A DNA stretch of 64,000 nt from Styela clava (taxonomy: Eukaryota > Chordata > Ascidiacea > Stolidobranchia > Styelidae): NCBI RefSeq assembly GCF_964204865.1, contig NC_135260.1:20320001-20384000 (forward strand). The letters are read 5' to 3'. Shown here in pieces: positions 1 through 12,944 of the stretch. Under the pieces are notes generated by a model. That model worked only from the letters and a program-made list of their open reading frames with translations. It was not told the origin of the DNA and ran no database searches. The stretch's first letter is position 1; the number at the start of each line of letters is the position of its first letter. The translations under genes were made by a program, and so were the position numbers.

Positions 1-52
1 AAATAATCCATTGACAAACGATTGTCAGTACGCAATTGATCATCTCCTAGGA

Positions 53-1008
53 CAGGGTTGGGCAACCCCTGCTCATTTATTCGGCACGCGAGCGAGGTCT
101 CGGAAACGGGTTCATTCTCCTTCAGATAGAAAATTTCAAGACTCTGAATTATCTGATGAAACTAGGTGTTCATTTATTCATAGTCGTTCGTTAACAATCC
201 GGTATTATCGTATGTGAACTCTTTTTGTCCTTTCGTGACATATGGCTACAAAGACGTAACAAATGAGTGAGCTCTCGAGAAATTTTATCGAGAAGGGCGC
301 AGCATTCATTTGACTACACTTTACGTAATATAGTTCGTTTGTTCCACCCTTTTTCTTCATTTCCGCTTGATTTATTTAGTTACTTGCTAACTTATAAATT
401 GATTTCGAAAGGAATATAAGCGATTAGGGAAGGGAATACAAGAGAGAAATGCAGAAAACGAACTATTGCGCGATTAGGATGCCATTCCTGAAAATTCTTA
501 GTGTCTTTAAAAAACTTTGCAACTGCATTAATCTCCATGTTTTCATCCAGAATCAATCAATCATCATTTATCCGTCAGCACAAAATAAACGTATCATAAG
601 AAAAAACATTTCAATCACACATATGCTTGTGATTCTATGATCTCAGTTGTGAAATTCATAAGTCTCGTAACAGGAGTAGCCCGAAAGATGAAGCCAGTAG
701 CTTGTGTATTTTTTTGAAAGTTGCAAAATCTAAACTCTACACAAAATCTCTATCAACTGTAATAATGCAGCAGCAGAAGTATCGCTGATATAGAATAAGA
801 AAAGTAATCAAATCTATTTGTCGGACTGACAGACTGATATTTTCCTGAATAGTGAATCTGTCTGTACACGTTTAAAAGGTTTATTCTTGTGTATTTTTGT
901 TTTTAAAGTAGGAAAGCATTGTTTTTAATTTTGATCGGCACGCAGAAGAATTTTGTCTTTAAATTCATTCGATTTTGGCACGCGAGCCGAAAAAGGTTGC
1001 CCACCCCT
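53..1008. mobile_element. hAT-like non-autonomous element (old)
   Basis: The left end reads CAGGGTTGGGCAACC and the right end GGTTGCCCACCCCT, an imperfect terminal inverted repeat. Inside each end lies a GGCACGCGAGC motif (about 92 and 977). No transposase-like frame is visible and no clean target duplication remains, so the element is probably old and internally deleted. The end sequence resembles the hAT-type ends at 8,779 and 42,547. Confidence 0.6.
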
Positions 1009-1009
1009 T

Positions 1010-1150
1010 ATATGCGGGTGCTTAAATCCATGGGTTAGGGTTAGTATGGGTTCAAATATTAGTAGGTGCAAATTTCCATAGGTGCAATTGTCGTGGGTTC
1101 AAATTACGGGTTTAAATGTACGTGGGTTAAAATGTGATGGAACCATCCTA
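1010..1150. repeat. Diverged copy of the GGGTTCAAATGTA element
   Basis: The stretch is made of degenerate GGGTTCAAAT and GGTGCAAATT motifs and ends GTGGGTTAAAATGTGATGGAACC. It matches the right half of the complete element at 30,946-31,149 in the same orientation, so it is a truncated, older copy. The left arm is missing and adjoins the element at 53-1,008. Confidence 0.6.
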
Positions 1151-1821
1151 AGCAATAGTCTTGCAATAGGGTGCAGCTACCAGAACGATTAGCTATTTTC
1201 AATTAACAGCAAATCAGGAAGTTACCGCATATAATATGTTGTATTTATATATATTAGCTATATAAGAGAGCATATTAGGTAGTTTTATGGTGACATGACA
1301 ATCCTACATCATTCATGAGAGAGAAGGACAAACCGTCTGTCTGCCTCGTGCTTTCAGACGGAAAAAAGAGGGGAAGAACGTATCGATATCCTAACGGATT
1401 CTCTGAATAAATAAAAATCAGTAGAAAAATGCATATCGAGTTGGCAGAAGTATAACTGTCGTAGTGATTGTCACTGCTCAAAAGCCGTAGCTCAATTAGG
1501 TTTGTTTAGGTCACCGGGGGGTTATTTAAAATAGTTCTTGTAATATTAACTGGCGAAATAAATTGAGTTTTTGATCAAGTTGTGGTGGATAAAGGTCTCG
1601 TCCTTTTTTATTGCATATGACAACTCATTGGTACATTAACGAATGAAATAATTAATTTCACGATTACGAGCTGTTTAGTTGCTGTTCAATTTGACGTTAT
1701 TCGTGCTATGTGCCGTTATTATTGATTTTAATGACATCGATTTAAAATTTTGTTTGTGTAAAAAAATTTTATATATATTATCCCTAACGTAAATTATTAG
1801 AGCAAAAATTAGTCATAAGGA
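1151..1821. other. Upstream region of the SLC5 gene
   Basis: I see no coding exon or recognisable repeat here. It presumably carries the promoter and 5' leader of the transporter. Two possible AG acceptors lie close before the start codon (ttattag and aaattag, about 1,794-1,813), but neither can be proven from sequence. Confidence 0.35.
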
Positions 1822-4800
1822 ATGGAATCAGCAAATTCATATTTACTTCCTGTTGACTTTGTAATATTTGGAGGTGAGCTTGCATTATTTTTATTTGCAA
1901 TTGAAAGTAGGAATTTTGCGAATGGAAATTACCAAAGTATCAAAATATGCTACTGTATATTATTTAAACGATGGACGAGCATTGAAAGCCAACTTCTCAT
2001 TATATGAAACTTCTATAAAATAAACCGTACCACCATATTAAATATTGGTACAAATATGTGACTAAGGCACAGGCAAATGCTCTACTACAGCTGATTGAAA
2101 TAAAAATAAGGTAACATCGTCACAAAACAGCGATTCACAAATTCGCGAGTAAGTATATCATTTCAGATAATATCATGTCCCTAATTGTTTCAGGAACACT
2201 GTTTGTCTGCGCTTCGATTGGCGTGTACTTTGCTTACAAGGACAGGAAAGTTCAAACAACGGAAAACTACTATTTTGGACGGAGAAATGTGAACCCGGTA
2301 AACATGCACTTATTTAAACATAATATGAAATGACTTAAAAGTTCGGTGTTATTGCAATTATTCTGAAAACTAATATGAGGCTTATGGAAATAATTACCTG
2401 CCTAAATGTCATTCACTCTAGTGACAGTCTATACAAGTCTTGACATTCTTTACATCCTCGACATTCCGAATTATTACATGAAGCTAAAATACAGTACTGA
2501 GATCGCATACTTGCCAATAATTGAGGCAAGCTTCAAAACATTTTTAAACAAACTTTTTCGATTTCAGATTATTGTTGCAATGTCATTATCAGTGTCATAC
2601 ATATCAGCGCTTACTGTCATTGGCAATCCAGTCGAAGTATATCTTTTTGGTAGCGTATATGCATGGACCGTGGTTGCAAACCTCATAGGATTTATTGCTG
2701 CTTCAATATATTACATTCCATTGTATCATCGGCTTCGTATAAATAGCGTATACGAGGTTAGCTTTTCATTTTGACGACAACAATTTTTATATTCGTATTA
2801 ATTTTAACGAGTTATACTCTCTAAATTTTCATGCCAATCTATTTACTATGTAATATATATATTTAGGCTGAAATTATACGATGAAATTTGCCTTATTATC
2901 TTTCACAATAAGGACCACAACTCTATATCATCTCAAATTGGAATTTCTTACGATATTTGCATCAAAACATTACTATGTTCATTAGCCTACTATTTTGCGC
3001 CATTTCGAACTTGATATACATCAAAGTGTATCCTATAAGAGCAATAATATTAAGATTTGTATTCGGGATTATATAAGATAAATTTATTTTATACGAATTA
3101 TTTACCTTTCTATATATATTACATTTCAACAGTATGTGGATCGACGTTTTCATCCTAGAATACGATCATTTGCTTCATCAATGGCGATGATTAAATTGGT
3201 AAGTTATTCCAAGCTATAATTAGAAAATACGACAAGATTTAGGCTTCCTTAATATCAAAAAGCAGTCAGTTTGATTAACCGTCTAATAAACAAAGCGCTG
3301 TTTATGGTGAATCGCCTGCAAATACCATGTGATTCCTTTGACACCGATTTGCGAATAAACGTACTATTAATTGAATGGATCAACAGCAACAAGCTATACT
3401 AATAAATGCGAGATAAACTTAGAAAGGATTAAATATAACCTAAAATTTATTTCAGACATTTTACCTGGGGATAACTGTATATCTTCCTTCTCTTGCGTTG
3501 AGCGCAGTGACACCTCTTGGACTAAACTGGACAATTGCATTGACAAGTATCCTCTGCACATTTTACACTAGCATCGTACGTTGATTTTTGAACAATCAAA
3601 CAAATGAAATTACTGATTTAAGCACAATGAAATGAAAATTATTAAAAAAATAGTATATACCGTACAGAAGAATAAACAAAAGTCAAACAATGAAAATTAA
3701 TCGAAATTATCGTCAAATTTAATATTGTATATCATAAAGGAGATTGCTGAATTTATTTTAACGGCCGCTTTATTTTTCATTGTACGTTTTGATTATTTCA
3801 TTATCTGCATGGTTACAGGGAGGAATGAAAGCAGTGATATGGACGGATGTTCTGCAAGCTCTTATAATGATTGCAGGAATGCTTGCAATTTTCATCCAGG
3901 CAATAATGATGTATGGAGGCTTCGGACCAATAATGGATGCCGCAGACCGTGGAGATAGAAACAATTTGTTCAAGTAAAAGTTTCTTACATGGATTTGTCC
4001 AGCGCTTGTCTACAATATTCAATATTTTATAGTTTAACTCTTTTTACAACATCTCTGATCTTCGATACCTAGAAGTCAATAGCACCTGCGTAAATTTAGC
4101 GTCATAGTAATGTATGCAAGTCGTGTATGACGGTGTAAAACTGAAATTGTCATTATTTTTACTAGATTTTATTCACAGTCCTTCCTACATAACAGCTATC
4201 AGAAGTAATTAATAAAAAAGCCTTCGATTTTCACAATAAAATCTCCAATTTAATTTGGAATTCTTGCACATCATGAATGAAATAATAAATATATTTTTTG
4301 CGCATTGTTGACTCTACTAGACTAGACATTGATCCCAGAATTCGAAGTACCGTGTGGACAATTGGAGGTGGATTGGCACTCAATACTTGTTATTTGAGTT
4401 GTTGTAGTCAAGTCACAACTCAGAGATATTTGTCATGTAATTCAGTTCGATCATCTAGAATGTAAGTATATATTGGGAATTGTAGTTGAGTGCGTTTTTC
4501 GGAGATACGTTATCATCTCACTAATTTAAACATTTCTGATTGAAAGTTGGATCCCAAAGAAGTCTACCTTTGAATATAAAATTTTAAACATCACATTAGC
4601 GACGATTAACCTAAGTCAGGTCACCTTTGTAATATTACTCTTCCGTACGTAACACCTCATTCTTGTCTATATAAACATGAAGTATTCACTAACTGATTAC
4701 ATATTTAAAAGTAGAACAGATTCGATTTTGTAGCATCATTTTAGATATGTGGTAAAATTGATATGAATTGTATTCAACATAATAAACGCGAAGTACTTTA

Positions 4801-7332
4801 AGGTGAATCGGCTATAGCGATACAATGTATGCGAGTTACGTTTTGTGAGATAATTGCACAAATCTAGTTCTCGTTGGTGACTGAATACAATTTAAATAAA
4901 AATACAGGATCAGGCTGGGAATGTAAACGTGAAATTACATATTCAATAAATTGTTAAAAATTTATTGCAAAAATTGCATCATATTTATAAAGCGCATTTT
5001 TTATAGAGTTACATAACAATACAAATTGCTGGCTTCCAAATTTCACCTGCACAACAATTGTTCAAATAAGTCAAATAACAAGATTTCAACCATGAAGGGT
5101 TAAAAAGAATAGCCACTGTACCATGTGACGCATATAGAAATCGCACCTGAAAAACTAATAAAATACAGCACGCAAGCTTTTTAATTTCGTGCTTTCCATG
5201 CATTGTTAATATTTTTTAATTTCATTCATCGTTCTGTTCATTCTAATTAGAGCTGCATTGTTACAATGGATTCCTGGCACAATCATGGTCCTTCTCTCCA
5301 TTGCAAATGGTTTAGTCATGTATGCTTATTATGAAGGATGCGATCCACTGTTATCGGGTGCGATTGATAAAAATGACCAAGCAATGCCTAGGATAGCCCT
5401 GGAAATATTTCGAAATTTGCCTGGAATGGCCGGAATGTTTGCGTCGGCTGCATTTAGTGGAACGCTGAGGTGAATTCAAACACAAAAGTTTTGATAGTTA
5501 TGGTTTCAAAAACACGAAAAAAGTGGGATAAAACACATATCGTATTCAAAACAACTGTATTTACATCCTATTTAAAACTTGAGAGGCTAAAATCTAAAAA
5601 GGTTTTTGTTTTACCGGTTTCATCTATTTCTGGCTCATGCGGAATTTTGAGGCTGTTATAACCCATTTACGTTGTTGGGCTTGAGTTACATGCGTTTTTT
5701 ATGTATAATGGTTGTAAATAAAAAAAAAAATAAATAAAACAAACACAAACAATTTTTGTGATCATTGTAGATTTTTGTTTCGAACTTGTCACGTCACATT
5801 ATAAATGAGTCTGATTGCAGCTCAATATCATCGGGAGTCAACTCTCTATCAGCCCTGGCGCTGGAAGATTTTGTCATTCCATGTTTTCCAGCGATGTCGA
5901 CAACAAGAAAAATGGTTTTCTCCAGACTATTAAGTAAGCTATTTTACTCATATGCCTTGTAGATTCCAACGCATTGTATGCACAATTCAGAAAGACAATA
6001 ATGTAGTTCAATGATTACACACATTATATTACGCAATGATATTGACAAAATTGAGATCTGTTTGTTTTGAATATCCCTGAGGTTATCGCGATTTTGAGCG
6101 CATCTACACATTCATTCATAATTTAAGTAAGACTAATCAAACAGCTTCTACTAATATGTTAACTACATTTTATGTACAATTCGGCTATTTTCATTTCTGC
6201 CAATCTTGGACACAGCTGTAGTATTTGGAGGAGTGGTTATGGGAATAGCGTACACCGTTTCGCTTTTATCTTCAAACATTATCCAAATCAACCAGATAAC
6301 TGTGTCTTTCGGAACACCAATTCTAAGCGTTTTCACAATGGGCATGTTTATGCCTTGGATTAACAGTTGGGTACGCATGTTTTCTAGCTAATTACCATTA
6401 CTTGAAACTTGCCTGACTTACAGAGGCCCTGCTTGAAAGCAGAACAGACTTTCATTTGTGGTTCATCGAGTCACCATTTTCTGAATGCCAGGACTTCTAA
6501 AGAGTCCTACAGACCACAATGGTCCTTTGAATTAATTATTGTCGTCCAGGGAGCGTTGTCAGGAATGATAAGTGGCATTGTCTGCGGAAGTTGGATCGCT
6601 CTGGCTTCGATTAATCAAGCAACCTACCCAGCTACAAGTGAGTCCTTACCCGTGTCCACTAGCAATTGCACTTTGACGAATTTTCTACATAATGCCACAA
6701 CTACGTCATCTACCGATATACTCGAAGATACCACTACACTCGAATCAATGTCTACGATATATGACGAATACGGGTATTTATATCTTTTTTGTCAGTTCTG
6801 CATTCTAACTACTTAAACAGCATGAGAGAGTAGTCACTAAAACAACACCGTCATTCTTGTTGACTCATGTAAAAACAAAATTTGGAGTTTGTCTCTGCAA
6901 TTTTTCTAGTTGTTCATTTTCCCTACCTCAACAATCACTATGATTCTTTTCTGTCAAGAAAAATCCACACTTATCATTCAATAAAAAAAGTAAAAGATTG
7001 AAATATATACTTTAATTCATTTACATTTAAAACTTTCAACGCACATATCAGATTCAAACATCTCTTGCTGATTATTCTTCCAACTTATTTTAGATATTTT
7101 TTTTATTCATTCTAGATCTGTTTTACAATATACTCTGTATTCTATGTCGCCGTTTTTATATGGGACATTTGCATTCTTCGTTTCTATTATCGTCGGGCAT
7201 ATCGTCTCACTATTTACAGGTCAGAATTTTCCTCTGTTAGATAGAATTGCAAAGATTGCCTTATGTAAAAAAAGTATTGGCAACTACCAGTGCCATAAAT
7301 TATGCTCGTATATAACATGCTCGGCGTTGTGA
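1822..7332 (+). CDS. SLC5 family sodium/solute symporter (SLC5A8/A12/A6-like)
   Basis: This is a multi-pass plasma-membrane Na+-coupled transporter; SLC5A5/6/8/12 relatives carry iodide, vitamins or monocarboxylates. Exons are 1822-1873, 2194-2297, 2568-2756, 3133-3198, 3456-3575, 3819-3973, 4321-4461, 5251-5469, 5821-5933, 6216-6370, 6550-6773 and 7116-7219. Every junction has AG/GT and matching phase, giving 547 codons. The N-terminus LLPVDFVIFG leads into TM1. The family signature GGMKAVIWTDVLQA starts at about residue 178. The segment SGTLSSISSGVNSLSALALED after TM7 is also typical. A Ser/Thr-rich extracellular loop has two N-glycosylation sequons (about N477 and N486). Exon 12 ends in phase 1 at LFTG. 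Reading through its donor adds 37 residues and a stop at 7,332, for about 584 aa; otherwise a short 3' exon is missing from my model. Substrate cannot be assigned. Confidence 0.9.
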
Positions 7333-8091
7333 ACATGCTTGCATCCGCTAAGCAAATCACTCTCATGCCCTCCTTCACTGGGGATTTTCCCACTAGGGAC
7401 TGTTGCAATTAAGATTAAATATCGTGGATTCGATTCGAATCATAGAAGATCCAAATCGCGGCCCATCTTCAATAAAAATTACCGTACATTACATATTTTT
7501 ATGAGTTGAAAAGTGTTTGGAAGGGAATTCCACTCCATAAAAATATATTTAATTTTCGATCGGCGTTCTAAGGCATTAATCTTCCGCTCCATTGATATAA
7601 AAAAAAAATAATGATAAAATAACATTCTGCGACCACACTGGTTTGAGAACATCCGAAATGAAACTGCAGTTGAAAGACAAGTTGCAAAAAATGAACAGAA
7701 CAATTTTATTCTGTGAACGTGAACAGAAGCATATCAATATATTATAGTAGCCGTAAAAGCCGGATTCATCATCAATTTTTATTATTGAAAATGTTTTTTG
7801 CATGAATTAGTGCCGGTGGGGTCACTTTTGACCCGTGGTTCAATGGTTCGCCCTGTTATGGGGAGATTATTATTAACTTTTGTGCAACGCGTTAAATATC
7901 AAAAAGTATGTTCCGTCTTTAACTCGGATCCTTCATTTCGGGATTTAACAAAATATCAGAAGCTGATCCGGATCTATTTGTTCCTGTTATAAATTGCAAA
8001 ATATTACGTTTCGGCATTCCCGAAAAATCGCACAATGAAAAAAAAGAAACTGTCTTTTAAAATATTAATTGATGCATGCTATGATCGTCGA
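7333..8091. other. Downstream of SLC5, no gene seen
   Basis: The region is AT-rich with short frames only. A missing last SLC5 exon could lie here, but I could not identify one with the right phase (two bases completing a codon) and a plausible cytoplasmic tail. Confidence 0.3.
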
Positions 8092-8265
8092 TGTTATTAA
8101 AATTTGTTAGACATCTTTTGCATTCTTATTAACAAACGGCAAATTGCTTTTTAGGTGTCGAAATTGCTTAAACGATTGTAACGAATTGTTGAAGAATATA
8201 ACAAAAACATATACATGTATATAAATATCAAATTTTCGCGTCACAGTGTGCTATTCCAGCCGTTA
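8092..8265. repeat. Direct repeat, copy 1 (pair with 10,596-10,765)
   Basis: About 170 bases beginning near TTAGACATCTTTTGCATTCT and ending CGCGTCACAGTGTG recur in the same orientation 2.5 kb downstream with a small number of differences. The pair brackets two hAT-type pieces. No LTR hallmarks (primer site, polypurine tract) are obvious, so the origin is uncertain. Confidence 0.75.
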
Positions 8266-8277
8266 TAACTACCGTTA

Positions 8278-8434
8278 TTCAAATTTTTTGTCAGCCGGTT
8301 CCATTATACAAATGTCGAATTTTCAGGCAGTTCTGTTACAAAAAGTCATGTAATGCTAATCGGTTCGCTGATCTCCTAAAATTCCATGAGACGGTTCTAT
8401 AGAACCGGGGCGAACCGGCTGAATCCCACTACTG
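8278..8434. mobile_element. Deleted copy of the CAGTGGTGGGATTCA hAT MITE
   Basis: It shares the TTTTTTGTCAGCCGGTTCCAT left part and the CGGTTCTATAGAACCGG...GAATCCCACTACTG right end with the complete element at 29,423-29,907. About 300 bases of the interior are missing and the extreme left end is truncated. Confidence 0.75.
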
Positions 8435-8740
8435 CATACAGCGCCAATTAATATACAAATACAACCATTTTGTTGAAGTACATACACAGTCAACACCATA
8501 TTTATGTTCAGTCACTCAATATAATATACGTATACAGCGACTCAAGTAATGTACACAATCAGCCAAAATCATATGTATAGTCAACTATATGCACTTATGG
8601 AGGCATTTAAACGATGCCATACAAACACCGCCAATCCATTTCATATAGACGCACTTACTGTATATTACTATACTGTATACTATTTGAGCGTAACGACGTG
8701 TACAATATCAGCCGCTCGTGGTGCACGAATATATACAATA
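8434..8740. repeat. Degenerate minisatellite, CAGCCAACTCAATATACA type
   Basis: The stretch repeats variants of ATATACAGCCAACTCAATACACAA with a period of roughly 25-35 bases. The same degenerate family occurs at 13,770-13,915. The short open frames across it are by-products of the repeat. Confidence 0.6.
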
Positions 8741-8778
8741 GGTTGCAAGCTATGATGCCATACGATAAAGCCCCACAA

Positions 8779-9673
8779 CAGGGGTGGGCAATTACTTTCC
8801 TGAGTGGGCCGGATGCGGATAACAGAATTGGTTACTGGGCCGGATGATCAAAATTCAGTATAATCAGAAACGGTTATTTGCAAATACCTAGAGTCCTAGA
8901 CACAATGATCAATGGGCCGTTATTACAGGGGCTGGCAAATTACCGCAGCAGCGCAAAGAAAGTTGATAGAAAAAAAAGCTTAACAGCTGGGCTATTGAGC
9001 TAGGATAACGTTAATAATAAAGATAGCACAATGTAACAATTGCGGTCATGATGGCCGTATTTGATAAATAAATTATTGAAATCAAAGAAAATAAAAGGTG
9101 CGCATTCCTGTCGTTTACGAACAAAATTACTGTAACTTGGGATTTAGGAGGCAAGTGTTATTTGATTGATTTTATTTTGAATCCAAAATAGGAAACGGGG
9201 ATTTCAATGGCAACAGTCGTCGTGATTACCCATTTGTTGAAATTGCCGACTTTTTCACCGTTGATGATTTTTCTGTTGCGCAAAATATTCAGTTCAAGAC
9301 TATTACAAGAATTAAAAATGTCTTGCCATATCAATTTAATATGTAATATAATTAATTTAATTATATATTAAGAAAACGAGCGATCTTGGTCATTTGATTA
9401 ATTTGAGCCACTTAAGATTATTTTTAAGAAATCACCATTTGCAAAATTCCATGGTCGGTCATAAAATCCCACGAGTACAATTCAATACGATAAAGTAAAA
9501 GCATTGCAACTTTGAAATAATGCGGCGATATGACGCAGCACAAACACATATTTGGGATCCGCTGGGATTTGCTATAGTTTCCGATCCGATGAAAAATAAT
9601 GAAATTTTTGGAATTTACCAGGTCAAAAATAGAGCTTTGAAAACGAAATTTATGATGTTCTGCATTATATTTT

Positions 9674-9708
<35 letters not shown>

Positions 9709-10234
9709 TATGACTCCGCTCCTTTCTTACAATAATCACTTCCTCATTTTCAGTCGCTAATTGGATTTGCGGATTAATTTTTTAGTTTGTATTTAGTCTC
9801 TCGTTTCGGATGATCACACAATAAGGAGTTTTGCACACTTCACGCACAGTTCCAAGTAAATCCTTTCCTCGGCGTCCTCATAATACAGGGATAATTCCCT
9901 GTAATATAGTTTATCGATATATTACTGATGTTCACGTCTTAAATACCCATGACATGCTGAAGTAACTATCAGCGATTTCAACTCAATCCCATGAGGAGGA
10001 GCTGGCGTTTTTGAATTATTATACAGAAATTATTCAGATGTTTATATTCAGGGCTGATAGTACGTGTGGAATTACAATATTTACATTTGCGGACGATTTG
10101 CTGTTTCTCCGATCTCTTCAACGATAATTTTTAAGCATGAAAACTATAGCCTAATTTCAGCACGAACAAGTGGGCCGGATAAAACACTAAAGTGGGCCGG
10201 ATCCGGCCCGCGGGCCGTAATTTGCCCACCCCTG
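8779..10234. mobile_element. Non-autonomous hAT element (CAGGGGTGGGCAA ends)
   Basis: Terminal inverted repeats are CAGGGGTGGGCAA and TTGCCCACCCCTG, with GTGGGCCGGAT motifs repeated just inside both ends. It is flanked by CCCACAA on each side (7 exact bases, consistent with a slightly decayed 8-bp hAT duplication). It contains a (TA)n microsatellite at about 9,677-9,707. No transposase frame is recognisable. Part of the interior resembles 16,400-16,900. Confidence 0.8.
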
Positions 10235-10595
10235 CCCACAATATCTTATTGTGATAACATGAAGAATGGGTGGCTGCCAACGACGACATTGAAAATCTCT
10301 TTTCAGTGAACTATTCTTCGGCCATGTGCCAAAGATAAACTAACCAAATTAAAGTTTTGTGCAAACTATCATTATTCACGTTACATATTGATTAATCAGG
10401 AAAGCATCGCCAAATTACGTTTATAAAACGAAGCCATGTTCGTTGACGAATTGAGGCAGTGTGGATACGCTTACAGAAACAATAAAACCGCTGTTGATTG
10501 AAATATGAAAAACGACCTGCATTTATCGTAAAGTGGATGTAATAAAATTAAATGTTATGATTTTATATGATTCAGAAGAATCAATCCTCGATATT

Positions 10596-10765
10596 AATAA
10601 AATGTGTTAGACATCTTTTGCATTCTTCTTAACAAACTGCAAATTGCTTTTTAGGTGTCGAAATTGCTTAAACAATTGTAACGAATTGTTGAAGAATATA
10701 CCAAAAACATATACATGTGTATAAATGTTAAATTTTCGCGTCACAGTGTGATTTTCCAGCCGTTT
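10596..10765. repeat. Direct repeat, copy 2 (pair with 8,092-8,265)
   Basis: Same orientation and nearly the same sequence as the copy at 8,092-8,265, ending CGCGTCACAGTGTGATTTTCCAGCCGTT. After it the two loci diverge. Confidence 0.75.
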
Positions 10766-12190
10766 TAAAAACCATATTGTTTCCTAACAAATTTCAAAAA
10801 GTTGGTAAGAGTTTAGTATTTAATTAATTGCAACTATTTTCTGTATCAGCTTTTCATGAAGACAGAAACTGATTTCCATGAAAAATATCAAAGAGATTAG
10901 CTGAAACAACGACTAAGAAAAAATAAAATTGTGGATAGTTAATACTAAAGTACGCATTTGCCTAATTTATGAACTACCTAAACACCAGTGTCTTGCAACC
11001 TCAATCAAATAAGATAAGGTGCAAAATACTGACGATATGGGTAAGTAGGAATAAATCAATGTAGAATAAATAACTACGCTAAGTGTTGGCGTTTTTACCG
11101 TAAGCTATCACCAAAATGGAATTATTGTAGATATTAGTTACCTATCAACATAGTTACTATCCATTAGCCAAATGTATATTTGAAATAGTCTCAACTCTCA
11201 ATATTGGAGGAAGTGAAGATTTCACTTTTGTCAGTTTCTGTCTTATTCAGTTTCAAACGATTTTATCAGATGAAAATCCGTCTGGGTCGTTTATGCACAT
11301 TTCATGATTATTTCAGTCATTGTTGTATTACAATTTACGTTCAAATTAATTGAAAGTATAAGCAAATTCTGATGAAATTGGACGAAAAAAATCTATTTAT
11401 AGAAGATTAGAATGAAAATTGCACTTGATGACTAAAATTATTCAAATTAAGAAAAAAATTACTAATAACAATGTTGGTTTCTGAAACTCTCTTAATTTCG
11501 AGGTATATTGTAAGACCCTATTGACGCCATAACGGTATGAAGGTGCTCAGCGGATTCAGCTCAGCGATGTCATTCTCTGACAATAACCTAGGAATCCTGG
11601 AGGCGACCTAAAAATGTCACGGTGTTGTGACGTTATGGAAAATATCCTTTTTTATTTCTGTAATTTCATAATGTTGAAAATTTGGCGCAATTGATAGATA
11701 AACCACTCATATGCGATTGTTCTATCTACATGGGTGCAATACGAAAAGTTCGGGACATCAAGCATCTTGCAGAAACACAGGAAGGGACAACCAAAAACGG
11801 GAACGATAAAAAGGTTGCTTATGATTTCTATCTATAGTCGTTTAGACTTTAGTTGAATATTGTTTCCATCCATTTTTACACAGGTATAATTTACGCCACA
11901 ATTTGTAATTCCATTTCCAATGTTTTCAAATGAAAAAAAAAATTAACGATGCAGCATTCTCGAGATTATAAGCGTATACTGCTTGATATTCATCCAGAAC
12001 AACGTGCGTCCCCCAGGGGCATAGACTGTCGGACCCGCCAGCTGATACGGTTTTAATTCACAATTACAAATTCCAGAATCCCCCTCCCACTTTAAAAATT
12101 CCTGGTTACGCAACTGGCGTCCTCGTCAACTACAGCTTTAATTTTTATTAGAACAGACGGCAAATGTATATTATGACCTTTTTGTTTTCG
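10766..12190. other. No gene or recognised repeat
   Basis: AT-rich sequence with no convincing exon, inverted terminal repeat or tandem array. It contains whatever promoter served the decayed gene copy A. Confidence 0.3.
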
Positions 12191-12223
12191 GCGAATAGGG
12201 GATTACAGCTCTGTAGACCAAAG

Positions 12224-12944
12224 ATGAATGTGGCAACAGTCTCTCTACTTCTGATGGTAAGCTTGGTTGAAATTGAAGCAGCACCATTCACTCAACTCAA
12301 ATGTTTTCAGTTTCGCTACAAATTGGGACAGCAGCAATGTGCACCAAGTAAGAATTTTGTCTCAGATTGTTTCAGTTATCAAATTAAAAGGTCACACTTA
12401 AACAATTCTCGGCAGCCTTTTTGAATACCATTTTTGTTGTTACAGAAAGAGGCTTCAAAGGTGATTTAGTACCATGGTACAACTTATGTAACAAAAAATT
12501 GGTTCAGTTTGAAGATTGCAATAAACATTCCGGTAATATGCATTGCTGCGTTCACGACTGCAGATGCGTCTTGAGAGGAGGTGGGTATAAACAATAACAC
12601 AACAGCTGATACCATGTATCATCATTTTATCTTTGGAGTACACAGTTATAAGTATTAATTAATATACACGATGAGCAAAGAATGTATGGATTTGTATGCC
12701 ACAAATTCGAAAAAGCGGGGTCACGTGAAATAACATGGTATTTGACACTCTTCTGTATTTCTTTCCCGTCGAATTTGTTGAAATCCCTCAAAACTATACA
12801 TTTTACCTCGACGATGAAAAGTTATCGCAGTGGATGAAGACAGAAGTAGAAGAAGGATGTGAACCAGAAAAGAAATATCCCATTTCCGGAAAGATGAGAA
12901 AATCTGAAAGTACCAATTACAATTCTGATCCACAACCAAGATAA
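12224..12944 (+). pseudogene. Copy A of the cysteine-rich secreted family, decayed
   Basis: Exon 1 (12224-12347, 124 nt) and exon 2 (12446-12580, 135 nt) keep the sizes, phases and splice sites of copies B-D, and the signal peptide and most cysteines are present. Three defects are visible. The fourth-exon-2 context VPCYN reads VPWYN (TGC to TGG), losing a cysteine. The acceptor before exon 3 has become CCG where the other copies have CAG (about 12,767). Exon 3 homology stops early with TAA at 12,942 and continues only as scrambled sequence to about 12,990. Intron 1 is 98 bp here against about 550 bp in B-D, so A predates the insertion that lengthened that intron or has lost it. A 3' splice site lies 15 nt before the ATG as in the other copies. 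A truncated product remains possible, but a pseudogene is more likely. Confidence 0.8.

Noticed and set aside
9520-9735. 71-residue frame as a gene
   Set aside because: It runs through a (TA)n microsatellite inside a non-autonomous hAT element.
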